Assembly: GCF_028293835.1 (NCBI RefSeq)
Contig: NZ_JAQGNX010000127.1
Coordinates: 62,001-126,000, forward strand
Source: Pseudomonas sp.
Lineage (GTDB): Bacteria; Pseudomonadota; Gammaproteobacteria; Pseudomonadales; Pseudomonadaceae
Reading direction: 5' to 3'
Length of the DNA: 64,000 nt
The notes under the pieces are model-generated. The model did not search any database and was not told where the DNA came from. It saw only the letters and a list, made by a program, of their open reading frames with translations. Shown piece by piece: positions 34,186 through 42,971 of this stretch; position 1 is the stretch's first letter; every line of letters begins with the position of its first letter. The translations under genes were made by a program, and so were the position numbers.

Positions 34186-35357
34186 AAGACATCGTGATTG
34201 TCGATGCAGTCCGCACCCCGGTGGGCCGCTTTCGCGGTCGACTGGCCGGGGTGCGTGCCGATCACTTGGGGTCGCTGGTGATCAGCGCACTCATGGAGCG
34301 CAACGACCTGTCCCCGGCGTTGGTGGACGATGTGATTTTCGGCAACGTAACCCAAATCGGCGAACAATCGGCGAACATCGCCCGCACGGCGCTGCTGGGC
34401 GCGGGCTGGCCGGTGACGATTCCGGGCCTGACCATCGACCGCAAATGTGGCTCGGGGGAGGTCGCGGTGCACATGGCGGCCGGCTCCATCGCCGCAGACA
34501 TGGCGGAGATTGTGGTGGCCGGCGGTGCTGAGAACATGAGCCGCGTGCCCATGGGCAGCAATCGCGACCTGCACGGCGAAGCCTTTGGGTGGATGGCCAG
34601 CGAGCGTTATGAACTGACCAGTCAGGGCGAGGCCGCTGAACGAATCGCTGACCGTTGGTCCTTGAGTCGTGACGCACTGGATGACTATGCCTTCGCCAGT
34701 CATCAACGGGCCGCTCAAGCCAGCGATGCCGGTTACTTTGACAGCCAGATCATCGCAGTCCCGGTAGAACAACTGCGGGAAAAAGACCTGAGCGAACCGG
34801 TGGCGCCGCTGACGTCAGATGAAACCATTCGCCGTGATACGTCCCGGGAAAAGCTCTCGACGCTGAAGACCAGTTTTCGTCCAGACACCGGAAAGATCAC
34901 GGCGGGTAATTCATCGCAGATTTCCGACGGCGCGGCGGCGCTTCTGGTAATGAGTGCCGATACCGCACGGCAGCACGGATTAAAGCCTCGCGCTCGGATC
35001 GTCGCCTTTACCACGGTTGGGGCTGACCCGACGCTGATGCTCACCGGGCCTATTACGGCAACTGCCAAAGTGCTGAGGAAAGCCGGGCTGAGTATCAATG
35101 ACATCGATTTGTTTGAAGTTAATGAAGCCTTTGCTTCGGTGCCGCTGGCCTGGATGCATGAAACCGGGGTTAGCCACGACCGGCTGAATGTGAACGGCGG
35201 CGCCATTGCCTTGGGTCATCCATTGGGTGCCAGCGGAGCGCGGCTGATGACCACCTTGCTCAACGAACTGGAGCGACGCGGCGCCCGTTACGGTTTGCAG
35301 GCGATCTGTTGTGCAGGCGGCATGGGCACGGCAACCATCATCGAACGGCTTGATTGA
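34182..35357 (+). CDS. Acetyl-CoA acyltransferase (thiolase)
   Basis: This 391-residue thiolase has the nucleophile Cys89 in DRKCGSGE, NEAFASVP, the His in ALGHPLGASG and the second Cys in CCAGGMG. It is thus a fully equipped degradative thiolase that splits 3-ketoacyl-CoA. It overlaps the dehydrogenase stop by four bases. It may be the ditO equivalent. Confidence 0.93.
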   Translation: MKDIVIVDAVRTPVGRFRGRLAGVRADHLGSLVISALMERNDLSPALVDDVIFGNVTQIGEQSANIARTALLGAGWPVTIPGLTIDRKCGSGEVAVHMAAGSIAADMAEIVVAGGAENMSRVPMGSNRDLHGEAFGWMASERYELTSQGEAAERIADRWSLSRDALDDYAFASHQRAAQASDAGYFDSQIIAVPVEQLREKDLSEPVAPLTSDETIRRDTSREKLSTLKTSFRPDTGKITAGNSSQISDGAAALLVMSADTARQHGLKPRARIVAFTTVGADPTLMLTGPITATAKVLRKAGLSINDIDLFEVNEAFASVPLAWMHETGVSHDRLNVNGGAIALGHPLGASGARLMTTLLNELERRGARYGLQAICCAGGMGTATIIERLD

Positions 35358-35525
35358 AAACTCTATTGAGGATTCGGCTAATCCTCCTGGAATGGGAAAA
35401 ACCAGTATCAAGGCATATCGTAAATAATCGTTCAACTATCGATTGTATGCGCCTAGTATCGGGTCTCGCGGCACCTTTTTTTCAAAGGCTTGCGCCGCCA
35501 CTGAACAATAAGAAAGGAGATGATC

Positions 35526-36800
35526 ATGTCCGTACCGGCCCAAAGTAATCTGAACAAAGAATTCGCCAATGTCGCCAGCAACTACCGGGGCAGCGACATA
35601 GACCTACAGGCTGTTTACGCGGACATGCGCAAAAACTCGCCGATCCTGGAGGGTAACTTCATGGCCAAGCTCGGGGTCCCGTCAATTGCCGGGCTGGACC
35701 CTAATCGGCCGACCTTCACGCTGTTCAAATACGACGACGTCATGGCGGTGATGCGCGACGCCAAAAGCTTCACCAGTGGCTTTATCGCTGAAGGTCTGGG
35801 GGCTTTTTTTGACGGTCTGATCCTCACCGCGATGGACGGCGACGCCCATAAGAACATTCGCAACCTGCTGCAGCCGGTGTTCATGCCGGAAACGGTTAAT
35901 CGCTGGAAAGAAACCAAGATCGATCGGGTTATTCGTGAAGAGTACCTGCAGCCCATGGTTGCAGCGAAATCGGCGGACCTGATGGAGTTCGCGCTGTATT
36001 TCCCGATCCGGGTCATTTACGCGCTGATCGGTTTTCCTGAAGACAAACCTGACGAGATTGAACAATACGCGGCCTGGGCGCTAGCGATTCTGGCGGGGCC
36101 TCAAGTTGACCCCGAGAAAGCTGCTGCGGCACGTGGTGCGGCGATGCACGCCGCCAAAGCGCTGTATGACGTGGTGAAAGTAGTGGTTGCGCAACGTAGA
36201 GCGGATGGCGGGGAGGGCGATGATTTGATCAGCCGCCTGATTCGCGCCGAGTACCAGGGCCGCTCGCTGGACGATCACGAAATCGCGACCTTTGTGCGCT
36301 CGCTGCTGCCCGCTGCCAGCGAAACCACGACCCGTACGTTTGGCACGTTGATCACATTGTTGCTGGAGCATCCGGAAACGCTGGAGCGGGTGCGCAATGA
36401 CCGCAGCCTGGTGAATAAGGCCATTGACGAGGCGGTGCGTTATGAGCCCGTGGCCACCTTCAAAGTGCGCCAGACGTCTGAAGACACGGTGATTCGTGGC
36501 GTTGCGATCCCCAAAGGCGCCATGGTTCAGTGCATTGTGTCATCGGCCAACCGTGACGAAGACGCCTTCGAAAACGCCGATCGTTTCGACATTGATCGCA
36601 AGACTCGTCCTTCGTTTGGTTTTGGCTTTGGTCCGCACATGTGCATCGGCCAGTTTGTGGCCAAGACTGAGATCAGTTGCGCGCTGAATGCCATTCTTGA
36701 CCTGATGCCAAACATCCGCCTCGATCCAAGCAAGCCGGCACCGAAGATCGTAGGAGCGCAGTTGCGTGGTCCCCATGAGGTGCATGTGATCTGGGACTGA
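35526..36800 (+). CDS. ditQ: Cytochrome P450 (DitQ/CYP226-like)
   Basis: This 424-residue soluble bacterial P450 has the I-helix AASETT (263-268), E-x-x-R at 302-305 and the haem loop FGFGFGPHMCIG with ligand Cys373. In the known dit cluster a P450 (DitQ) near the thiolase end hydroxylates abietane acids. Start 35526 has AAAGGAGA at ideal spacing; the ATG at 35520 falls in the ribosome site. Electrons could come from either ferredoxin. A T-rich terminator follows the gene. Confidence 0.9.
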   Translation: MSVPAQSNLNKEFANVASNYRGSDIDLQAVYADMRKNSPILEGNFMAKLGVPSIAGLDPNRPTFTLFKYDDVMAVMRDAKSFTSGFIAEGLGAFFDGLILTAMDGDAHKNIRNLLQPVFMPETVNRWKETKIDRVIREEYLQPMVAAKSADLMEFALYFPIRVIYALIGFPEDKPDEIEQYAAWALAILAGPQVDPEKAAAARGAAMHAAKALYDVVKVVVAQRRADGGEGDDLISRLIRAEYQGRSLDDHEIATFVRSLLPAASETTTRTFGTLITLLLEHPETLERVRNDRSLVNKAIDEAVRYEPVATFKVRQTSEDTVIRGVAIPKGAMVQCIVSSANRDEDAFENADRFDIDRKTRPSFGFGFGPHMCIGQFVAKTEISCALNAILDLMPNIRLDPSKPAPKIVGAQLRGPHEVHVIWD

Positions 36801-36820
36801 TGTTTGTCCTGTATTAGCCG

Positions 36821-36850
36821 AACCCGCAGCGTAATGGTTGCGGGTTTTTT
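36821..36850 (+). terminator. Rho-independent terminator after the P450
   Basis: AACCCGCA, a 10-base loop and TGCGGGTT are followed by a T run, 20 bases after the P450 stop. This closes the dit operon. Confidence 0.88.
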
Positions 36851-36890
36851 GTTGGTTGAACGCAAAGCAGGCGAGGCCCCGGCGGCCCCT

Positions 36891-36961
36891 ATCGCAGCCT
36901 TCGGCAGCTCCTGCATAGATCGCATAGACAAACTGTGCAGCGAATTTATTCGCGAAGGCGG
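36891..36961. repeat. Second-type REP element
   Basis: ATCGCAGCCTTCGGCAGCTCC and GCGAATTTATTCGCGAAGGCG are two blocks of a different Pseudomonas intergenic repeat class. They lie in the 294-base gap between the P450 terminator and the next operon; the rest of the gap holds regulon site 7. Confidence 0.6.
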
Positions 36962-37004
36962 CACCTTGATTCAGTGTCTCGTCGCCTCAACGGGGAAATT
37001 AATA

Positions 37005-37029
37005 TGAACACAATCAAATAAAGTGTTTA
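37005..37029. promoter_or_regulatory. 25-bp dyad (regulon site 7)
   Basis: TGAACAC-N11-GTGTTTA lies 66 bases before the second amidohydrolase start. It is the site furthest downstream and links the acyl-CoA dehydrogenase operon to the dit regulon. Confidence 0.68.
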
Positions 37030-37094
37030 ATTAGTAGCAGCTGTGATCTATGATTCAAAGCACAACAACAAACCCGTTGCGAAGGGGAAGAACA

Positions 37095-38402
37095 ATGAAA
37101 ATTGAAGATATGATTCTCGTCAGTGTCGATGACCACGCCATTGAGCCGCCTAATGCATTCGCGCGGCACATGCCGGATCGCTTCAAAGGCCGCGAGCCCC
37201 ATGTGGTCAAAGTCGGTGAGCGTGATGTCTGGATGTTCGAGGAGATGGCCACCGGTTACATGGGCCTCAACTCAGTGGTCGGCCGGCCAAAAGAGGAATA
37301 CGGCATGGAGCCGTTGGGCTACGACCAGATGCGTCGTGGCACCTGGAACATCAAGGATCGCGTCGATGACATGAACGCCAACGGCGTCCTGGGCTCAATG
37401 TGCTTCCCGACGTTCCCGGGTTTTGCTGGCCAGCGCTTCCAGAACCATGGCGACCGTGAAGTTTCCCTCGCGGCGATTCGCGCCTACAACGACTGGCACC
37501 TGTACGACTGGTGCAACGCCGCGCCAGGTCGTTTCATCCCGCTGATGATCGTGCCATGGTGGGACATGAACGCCGCAGTGGCTGAAGTCAAGCGTCTCTC
37601 AGCGCAAGGCGTGCACGCGTTGTCTTTCTCAGATAACCCTGCATTGATGGGCTTTCCGTCAATCCACGATACGTACTGGGATCCGTTGTGGAAAGTCTGT
37701 GCCGACAACAAAGTCGTGCTGTGCTGCCACATCGGAACCGGCGCCAAGGCCAATCACGCGTCGGATATGTCGCCGATCGATGCCTGGATTACCGCCATGC
37801 CGATCTCCATCGCCAACTCGGCGGCGGACTGGATCTGGGCGCCAATGTGGAAAAAATTCCCCGACCTGCGCATGGCCTTGTCCGAAGGCGGTATTGGCTG
37901 GATTCCGTACCTGCTGGAGCGTGCCGACTTCACCCACCGTCACCACAGCGCCTGGACCAACGCCGACTTCGGCGGAAAAATGCCCAGCGACGTGTTCAAG
38001 AAGCACATCATCACGTGCTTCATCGAAGACAACTTCGGCCTGAAAAACCTGGATGCCGTGGGTGAAGACATGGCGTGCTGGGAGAGCGACTATCCGCACT
38101 CCGATTGCACCTGGCCGAGCTCGCCGGAAACCACGTTCGATGGGCTCAAACACCTGTCCGACACCACCATCAACAAAGTCACTCACCTCAACGCCATGCG
38201 TGAGTTCTCTTATGATCCGTTCTCGATCATCCCTCGCGAACAGTGCACGGTCGGCGCATTGCGTGCACAGGCCACGCATGTGATCACCGAGCCAGCGCTG
38301 GGTCTCGGCGGTGCGGATTACACCCGTGCTGACGGCAAGCCCGTGACCTCCGGCGAAATCAACGCGATGTTCGCCAAGGCAGACGCACAGGCGGCGCTCT
38401 AA
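37095..38402 (+). CDS. Amidohydrolase_2 family protein
   Basis: The 435-residue protein has SVDDHAIEPP at the N-terminus (D-x-H form of the metal motif), CCHIGTG, ALSEGGIGWIPY and WESDYPHSD with the canonical late Asp. It belongs to the large decarboxylase/hydrolase family often found in steroid and terpenoid clusters. AGGGGAAG precedes ATG 37095. It heads an operon with three acyl-CoA dehydrogenase genes and a crotonase, so it may act on a CoA ester or ring-opened intermediate. Confidence 0.88.
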   Translation: MKIEDMILVSVDDHAIEPPNAFARHMPDRFKGREPHVVKVGERDVWMFEEMATGYMGLNSVVGRPKEEYGMEPLGYDQMRRGTWNIKDRVDDMNANGVLGSMCFPTFPGFAGQRFQNHGDREVSLAAIRAYNDWHLYDWCNAAPGRFIPLMIVPWWDMNAAVAEVKRLSAQGVHALSFSDNPALMGFPSIHDTYWDPLWKVCADNKVVLCCHIGTGAKANHASDMSPIDAWITAMPISIANSAADWIWAPMWKKFPDLRMALSEGGIGWIPYLLERADFTHRHHSAWTNADFGGKMPSDVFKKHIITCFIEDNFGLKNLDAVGEDMACWESDYPHSDCTWPSSPETTFDGLKHLSDTTINKVTHLNAMREFSYDPFSIIPREQCTVGALRAQATHVITEPALGLGGADYTRADGKPVTSGEINAMFAKADAQAAL

Positions 38403-38480
38403 ACCGCGCAGCTTAAAACGTAGCGGTTCGCTCCCTTCCCGGAGTGGGCCGCTCCTGTGTCCAGCTTTTGAGAGCGCACC

Positions 38481-39629
38481 ATGGCGATCACTCAGTTCAC
38501 GTACAGCACAATTCCCCCGGAAGCCGAGGCGCTGCGCGCCGAAGTTCGCGAGTTTCTCAGCGACACGTTGGCCGATTATCCGCCTAGCCTTCGCGCGCAC
38601 TCCTGGATGGGTTTCGATGCCGAATTCAGTCGTAAATTAGGTCAGCGCGGTTGGGTTGGTATGGCTTTGGCCAAAGAATATGGCGGCGCGGCGGCGGGCC
38701 CGTTCGCTCGCTACGTCATCATCGAAGAGCTGCTCGCTGCCGGCGCACCGGTCTCCGCGCACTGGATTGCTGATCGGCAAAGTGGCCCGTTGATCCAACG
38801 CTTCGGCACCGAGCAACAAAAGCAATTTCACTTGCCGGCGATCTGTCGCGGCGAGCGCTTTTTCTGTATTGGCATGAGCGAACCTAACTCCGGTTCGGAC
38901 CTGGCGTCGATCAAGACCTCGGCCACTCGCGATGGCGATGGCTGGCGGCTCAACGGCCAGAAAGTCTGGACCACCAATGCCCACCACTCCCATTACATGA
39001 TCGCCTTGGTGCGTACCGGCGAGAAATCGGCAGCGCGTCACGAGGGCATGTCGCAGTTCATCGTTGATTTGAGCTTGCCGGGGATTTCCGTCCGACCGAT
39101 TCGTGATTTGGCCGGTGGCGAGCATTTCAACGAAGTGTTCTTCGATGATGTACTGCTCGGCCCCGATGCGTTGGTGGGCACCGAAGGTAAAGGCTGGGAT
39201 CAAGTGACCGCAGAGTTGGCTTTCGAGCGCAGCGGCCCGGAACGCTTCCTCAGCTGCATGGCATTGTTCAAGACCTTGGTGGACGGTATCGGCAAGCAGC
39301 CGGACGCGTTGCAATCCCGTGAAATCGGTCGCATGGCGGCCAAGCTGGTGACATTGCGCAATATGTCGCTCGCGGTAACGGCGCAATTGGCGGCGGGCGA
39401 ACACCCGAGCTGGGCGGCATCCTGCGTTAAGGACCTCGGCAACCTGTTCGAACAAGAATTGCCCGAAGTCGCACAACTGTTGCTAGCCGATGAACCGACT
39501 CAACAGGGCGGCTCATCTCATGCGCAAGTTTTGGCCTATCTGACCCAGATGGCGCCGTCATTTTCATTGCGCGGAGGCACCCGTGAAATTCTGCGGGGAA
39601 TCATCGCGCGCGGATTGGGGTTGCGATAA
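38481..39629 (+). CDS. Acyl-CoA dehydrogenase, first of tandem pair
   Basis: The 382-residue protein has the FAD/substrate segment CIGMSEPNSGSDLASIKTSA and GQKVWTTNAH in the middle domain, then FERSGPERFLS and the C-terminal RGGTREILRGIIARGLGLR. It is a complete acyl-CoA dehydrogenase. The next gene, only two bases away, encodes a shorter paralogue. Adjacent unlike subunits of this kind form alpha2beta2 enzymes in steroid degradation (ChsE1-ChsE2 type), so a bulky ring-derived substrate is likely. Confidence 0.9.
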   Translation: MAITQFTYSTIPPEAEALRAEVREFLSDTLADYPPSLRAHSWMGFDAEFSRKLGQRGWVGMALAKEYGGAAAGPFARYVIIEELLAAGAPVSAHWIADRQSGPLIQRFGTEQQKQFHLPAICRGERFFCIGMSEPNSGSDLASIKTSATRDGDGWRLNGQKVWTTNAHHSHYMIALVRTGEKSAARHEGMSQFIVDLSLPGISVRPIRDLAGGEHFNEVFFDDVLLGPDALVGTEGKGWDQVTAELAFERSGPERFLSCMALFKTLVDGIGKQPDALQSREIGRMAAKLVTLRNMSLAVTAQLAAGEHPSWAASCVKDLGNLFEQELPEVAQLLLADEPTQQGGSSHAQVLAYLTQMAPSFSLRGGTREILRGIIARGLGLR

Positions 39630-39631
39630 TC

Positions 39632-40705
39632 ATGCGTGAACTCTTTGAATCAAGCATCGAACGCCTGCTCGGCGATGTGGCCACCACTGAATACCTGCTC
39701 GGTTGCGAAAGTGGCGTCTGGCCGACCCGCTTATGGGAAGCCCTTGAGGAATCCGGGTTTACCTTGGCCGGAGCGCCCGAAGCGTTGGGCGGCGCCGAAG
39801 CAGGGTGGTCTGACCTGTACGTGATTGCCCGAGCAGCCGGGCGTTTCGCGGTGCCTGCGCCGTTATGCGAGGCCCTGCTAGGTAATTGGTTGCTGGGCAA
39901 AGCCGGAATCGAAGCGCAAAGCGGTGTGTTGAGTTTCAGCGCCGACGCCAACCTGACCCTGCGCGACGGCCGCGTTTACGGCACAGCCCGGGCAGTGCCA
40001 TGGGGTCGCCATGCACAGTCACTGGTAGCCATCGCTGATGGCGGCACTGAGTGGGCGAGGGTGGTTTTGTTGTCTCGCGCCAGTGCCACGGCCGTGGCTG
40101 AACGTCTGAACGTAGCGGGTGAGCCGCGTGACTATCTAGAGTTTGCTGGTGCCACACCGCTGGGATCTGCGGAATTGCCAGTGGGCTTATCGTCCGACGT
40201 GCTGCAACTGGGCGGCGCACTGTTGCGTTCGGCACAAATTGCCGGTGCCTTGCGCAGCTTGATGGACATGACTTCCGGGTATGCCAGGGATCGTAACCAG
40301 TTTGGTAAACCCATCGGTGCTTTTCAGGCGATCCAGCAGCAACTGGCGGTGTTTGCAGAGCACGCTGCCGCCGCCAACATTGCGGCCGAAGCGGCGTTTG
40401 TTGAATCAGACACCGCGCTGGCAGCCTTCACTATTGCGGTTGCCAAAGTCAGCACTGCTGAAGCCGCCAGCGTCGGCGCTGGCATTGCCCATGCCGTACA
40501 CGGTGCCATCGGCTTTACTCAAGAATACTCGTTGCATTTGTTCACTCGGCGTCTGTGGGCCTGGCGCAGTGAATTCGGTTCCGCGACCCTGTGGAGCCGA
40601 CGTCTCGGCGAGCAGGTGTGCCAGGCTGGCGGTGACGGCTTATGGCCGTTGTTGACTCGCCACGCGTCGCAGCCTTTGACCTGCCTGACGGAGACCTCGG
40701 TATGA
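39632..40705 (+). CDS. Acyl-CoA dehydrogenase-like, second subunit of tandem pair
   Basis: This 357-residue paralogue keeps the helical domains (DMTSGYARDRNQFGKPIGAFQA and a late AVHGAIGFTQEYSLH), but its middle domain is poorly conserved and lacks the E-P-x-S-G-S-D flavin segment. This divergence is typical of the partner subunit in heteromeric acyl-CoA dehydrogenases. It begins two bases after the first subunit and overlaps the crotonase start by ATGA. Confidence 0.88.
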   Translation: MRELFESSIERLLGDVATTEYLLGCESGVWPTRLWEALEESGFTLAGAPEALGGAEAGWSDLYVIARAAGRFAVPAPLCEALLGNWLLGKAGIEAQSGVLSFSADANLTLRDGRVYGTARAVPWGRHAQSLVAIADGGTEWARVVLLSRASATAVAERLNVAGEPRDYLEFAGATPLGSAELPVGLSSDVLQLGGALLRSAQIAGALRSLMDMTSGYARDRNQFGKPIGAFQAIQQQLAVFAEHAAAANIAAEAAFVESDTALAAFTIAVAKVSTAEAASVGAGIAHAVHGAIGFTQEYSLHLFTRRLWAWRSEFGSATLWSRRLGEQVCQAGGDGLWPLLTRHASQPLTCLTETSV

Positions 40706-41505
40706 GCACGCCATTTCTACAGATCGAGCGCGACGGCGGTGTAGTCAGCGTTCGCATGAACCACCCCGATACCCGTAACGCCTTGACCTCGCCGGAGCAG
40801 ATTGAAGAGATCGTCCAACTCTGCGCCGAATTGCGTCGTGACAAAACCGCCCGCGTCATGGTGCTGACCGGTAACGGCAGCGCGTTCTGCGCCGGTGGCA
40901 ACGTCAAGGACATGCGCGAGCGTGGTGGAATCTTCGCCGGTTCACCTTATGAGTTGCGCGGCACTTATCGCGACGGCATCCAACGTATACCGCTGGCGTT
41001 GTATGAACTGGATATCCCGGTGATCGCGGCTGTCAACGGGCCGGCTATTGGCGCGGGGCTGGATCTGGCCTGTATGTGCGATATCCGTCTTGCCAGCCCA
41101 ACGGCGCTGTTTGCCGAAAGCTTCGTCAAACTCGGCATCGTCCCGGGCGACGGCGGCGCATGGTTGCTGCCACGGATTATCGGCATTCCAAAAGCCAGCC
41201 TGATGGCTTTCACCGGCGACACCATTGACGCCGCCAAGGCACTCGCCTGGGGGCTGGTTGAGCAAGTGTGTACCCACGAGACCCTGGACAGCGAAGCACA
41301 TGCATTGGCGCAGCGGATCGCCAGCAACCCTGGACACTCGTTGCGATTGTGCAAACGCCTGCTGCGCGAAGGACAACATATGCGCCTGGATTCCTTACTG
41401 GAGCTGTCAGCTGCCTATCAAGCATTGGCGCACCACACCGAAGATCATCAGGAAGCCGTCGCCGCATTTGTTGACAAGCGCAAACCGAATTACACGGATC
41501 GCTAA
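40702..41505 (+). CDS. Enoyl-CoA hydratase/isomerase family, isomerase-like active site
   Basis: This 267-residue crotonase has the FCAGGNVKDM oxyanion segment. Instead of the two hydratase glutamates it reads GAGLDLA (Asp) and ESFVKLG (Phe at the second site), followed by PGDGGAWLLPR. That pattern is closer to PaaG-type isomerases and other specialised crotonases than to hydratases. Start 40702 is coupled by ATGA to the upstream gene. It may shift a double bond or act on a ring substrate. Confidence 0.87.
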   Translation: MSTPFLQIERDGGVVSVRMNHPDTRNALTSPEQIEEIVQLCAELRRDKTARVMVLTGNGSAFCAGGNVKDMRERGGIFAGSPYELRGTYRDGIQRIPLALYELDIPVIAAVNGPAIGAGLDLACMCDIRLASPTALFAESFVKLGIVPGDGGAWLLPRIIGIPKASLMAFTGDTIDAAKALAWGLVEQVCTHETLDSEAHALAQRIASNPGHSLRLCKRLLREGQHMRLDSLLELSAAYQALAHHTEDHQEAVAAFVDKRKPNYTDR

Positions 41506-41558
41506 GCACCAGGTGTTGAGTACAAAGCGCCGTTGAATCAATTTTTGGGAGTCAAACC

Positions 41559-42683
41559 ATGCGTGGCGTTTTCCGTGATGATCACAATATGTTTCGCGAT
41601 CAAGCCCGACGCTTCGTCGATCGGGAAATCGTGCCTTACCTGCACGAGTGGGAAAAAAACGGCATCGTGCCTAAAGAAGTCTGGCTGAAGGCGGGTGAAA
41701 CAGGCCTGTTGTGCTCCACGGTGCCGGAAGAATACGGCGGCCCCGGTGGCGATTTCGGACATTCGGCGGTCATGATTGAAGAGCTGGCGCGGGCCAACGC
41801 CACGGCGGTTGGTTTCACTACCCATTCGGAAATTGTCACGCCGTATATCGTTGCTTATGGCAGCGAAGCACAGAAACAGAAATGGCTGCCGCGGATGGTC
41901 AGCGGTGAAATGATTGGGGTGATTGCCATGAGCGAGCCGGGCATCGGCAGCGACCTGCGGGCCATGCGCACATCGGCACGACGTGACGGCGACGACTACA
42001 TCGTCAACGGCCAAAAAACCTTCATAACCAATGGCGGCAATGCCGGGTTGATGGTTACCGCCACCAAGATCGATCCTGCCGCCAAGGAACTGACCTTGAT
42101 CTGCGTCGAGGAAGACCGCCCGGGCTTCGCCAAAGGTCGTTTGCTGGAAAAAATCGGACTCAAGGGCCAGGACACGTCAGAACTGTTCTTCGACGAAGTG
42201 CGGGTGCCCGTCGGCAATCGGCTCGGGGAAGAGGGCATGGGTTTCAAATACCTGACCCACCAATTGGCCTGGGAACGCCTGATCATCGCCATCCGCGCCG
42301 CGCAGTCCATCGATACGCTGCTGGAAGAAACCATCGCCTATACCCGCGAGCGCAAAGTGTTTGGCAAACCGGTACTGGATTTCCAAAACACGCGATTCAA
42401 ACTGGCCGAAGCCAAGGCCCAGTCAACCATGCTGCGAGTGTTCGTCGACGATTGTCTGGGTAAAGTCATGCGCGGCGAACTGACCCCCGATATCGCAGCC
42501 ATGGCCAAACTGCTGGGATCGGAGATGCAAGGCAAACTGCTGGATGAGTTTTTGCAACTGCATGGCGGGTATGGATTCATGAGTGAATATAAGATCAGCC
42601 GGGCATGGGTCGATGCCCGGGTGGCGCGGATCTACGGGGGTACGTCGGAAATCATGAAAGAGATCATCGGGCGGACGTTGTAA
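41559..42683 (+). CDS. Acyl-CoA dehydrogenase
   Basis: This 374-residue complete enzyme has IAMSEPGIGSDLRAMRTSA and GQKTFITNGG, and QLAWERLI carrying a Glu where long-chain and isovaleryl enzymes have their catalytic base. It ends RIYGGTSEIMKEIIGRTL. It follows the crotonase by 53 bases with a TTGGGA ribosome site. It is a self-sufficient homotetrameric type, unlike the tandem pair upstream. Confidence 0.92.
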   Translation: MRGVFRDDHNMFRDQARRFVDREIVPYLHEWEKNGIVPKEVWLKAGETGLLCSTVPEEYGGPGGDFGHSAVMIEELARANATAVGFTTHSEIVTPYIVAYGSEAQKQKWLPRMVSGEMIGVIAMSEPGIGSDLRAMRTSARRDGDDYIVNGQKTFITNGGNAGLMVTATKIDPAAKELTLICVEEDRPGFAKGRLLEKIGLKGQDTSELFFDEVRVPVGNRLGEEGMGFKYLTHQLAWERLIIAIRAAQSIDTLLEETIAYTRERKVFGKPVLDFQNTRFKLAEAKAQSTMLRVFVDDCLGKVMRGELTPDIAAMAKLLGSEMQGKLLDEFLQLHGGYGFMSEYKISRAWVDARVARIYGGTSEIMKEIIGRTL

Positions 42684-42820
42684 CAACGGATTGTTAGCGG
42701 CATCCGTGCAGGCTGTGTGGGACTGGGTTTATCCATGAGGCGGGTGGCGCGGCCTTTCTTCAGATGAACTCCCACACGCCTCCATACCGATCTGGACAAC
42801 TGTAAGCGCTGCGCCCCAAT

Positions 42821-42962
42821 CCTGGTGGGAGCGAACGTGTTCGCGAATGCCACGACCGGTCTATCAGACAGACCGAGCCGCCTGCCTTTCGGTCCCACCG
42901 ATCAAGGCATGGCGTTGGATATAGGGCAGTCCATAAATCCTGGTGCGAACTTGTTCGCGAGC
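42821..42962. repeat. Degenerate REP elements, GTGGGAGCGAACNTGTTCGCG class
   Basis: CCTGGTGGGAGCGAACGTGTTCGCG at 42821-42845 (split: CCTGGTGGGAGCGAAC, GTGTTCGCG) and CCTGGTGCGAACTTGTTCGCG at 42939-42959 are direct copies of a REP head with its own palindrome. They fill the gap between convergent acyl-CoA dehydrogenase and thiolase genes, where no gene is seen. Confidence 0.65.
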
Positions 42963-42971
42963 TAACGCTCT

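Noticed and set aside
35502..35526. Possible 25-bp dyad (TGAACAA-N11-ATGATCA) at the P450 start
   Set aside because: It has TGA instead of TGT in the core and coincides with the ribosome site and start codon, so chance similarity is likely.
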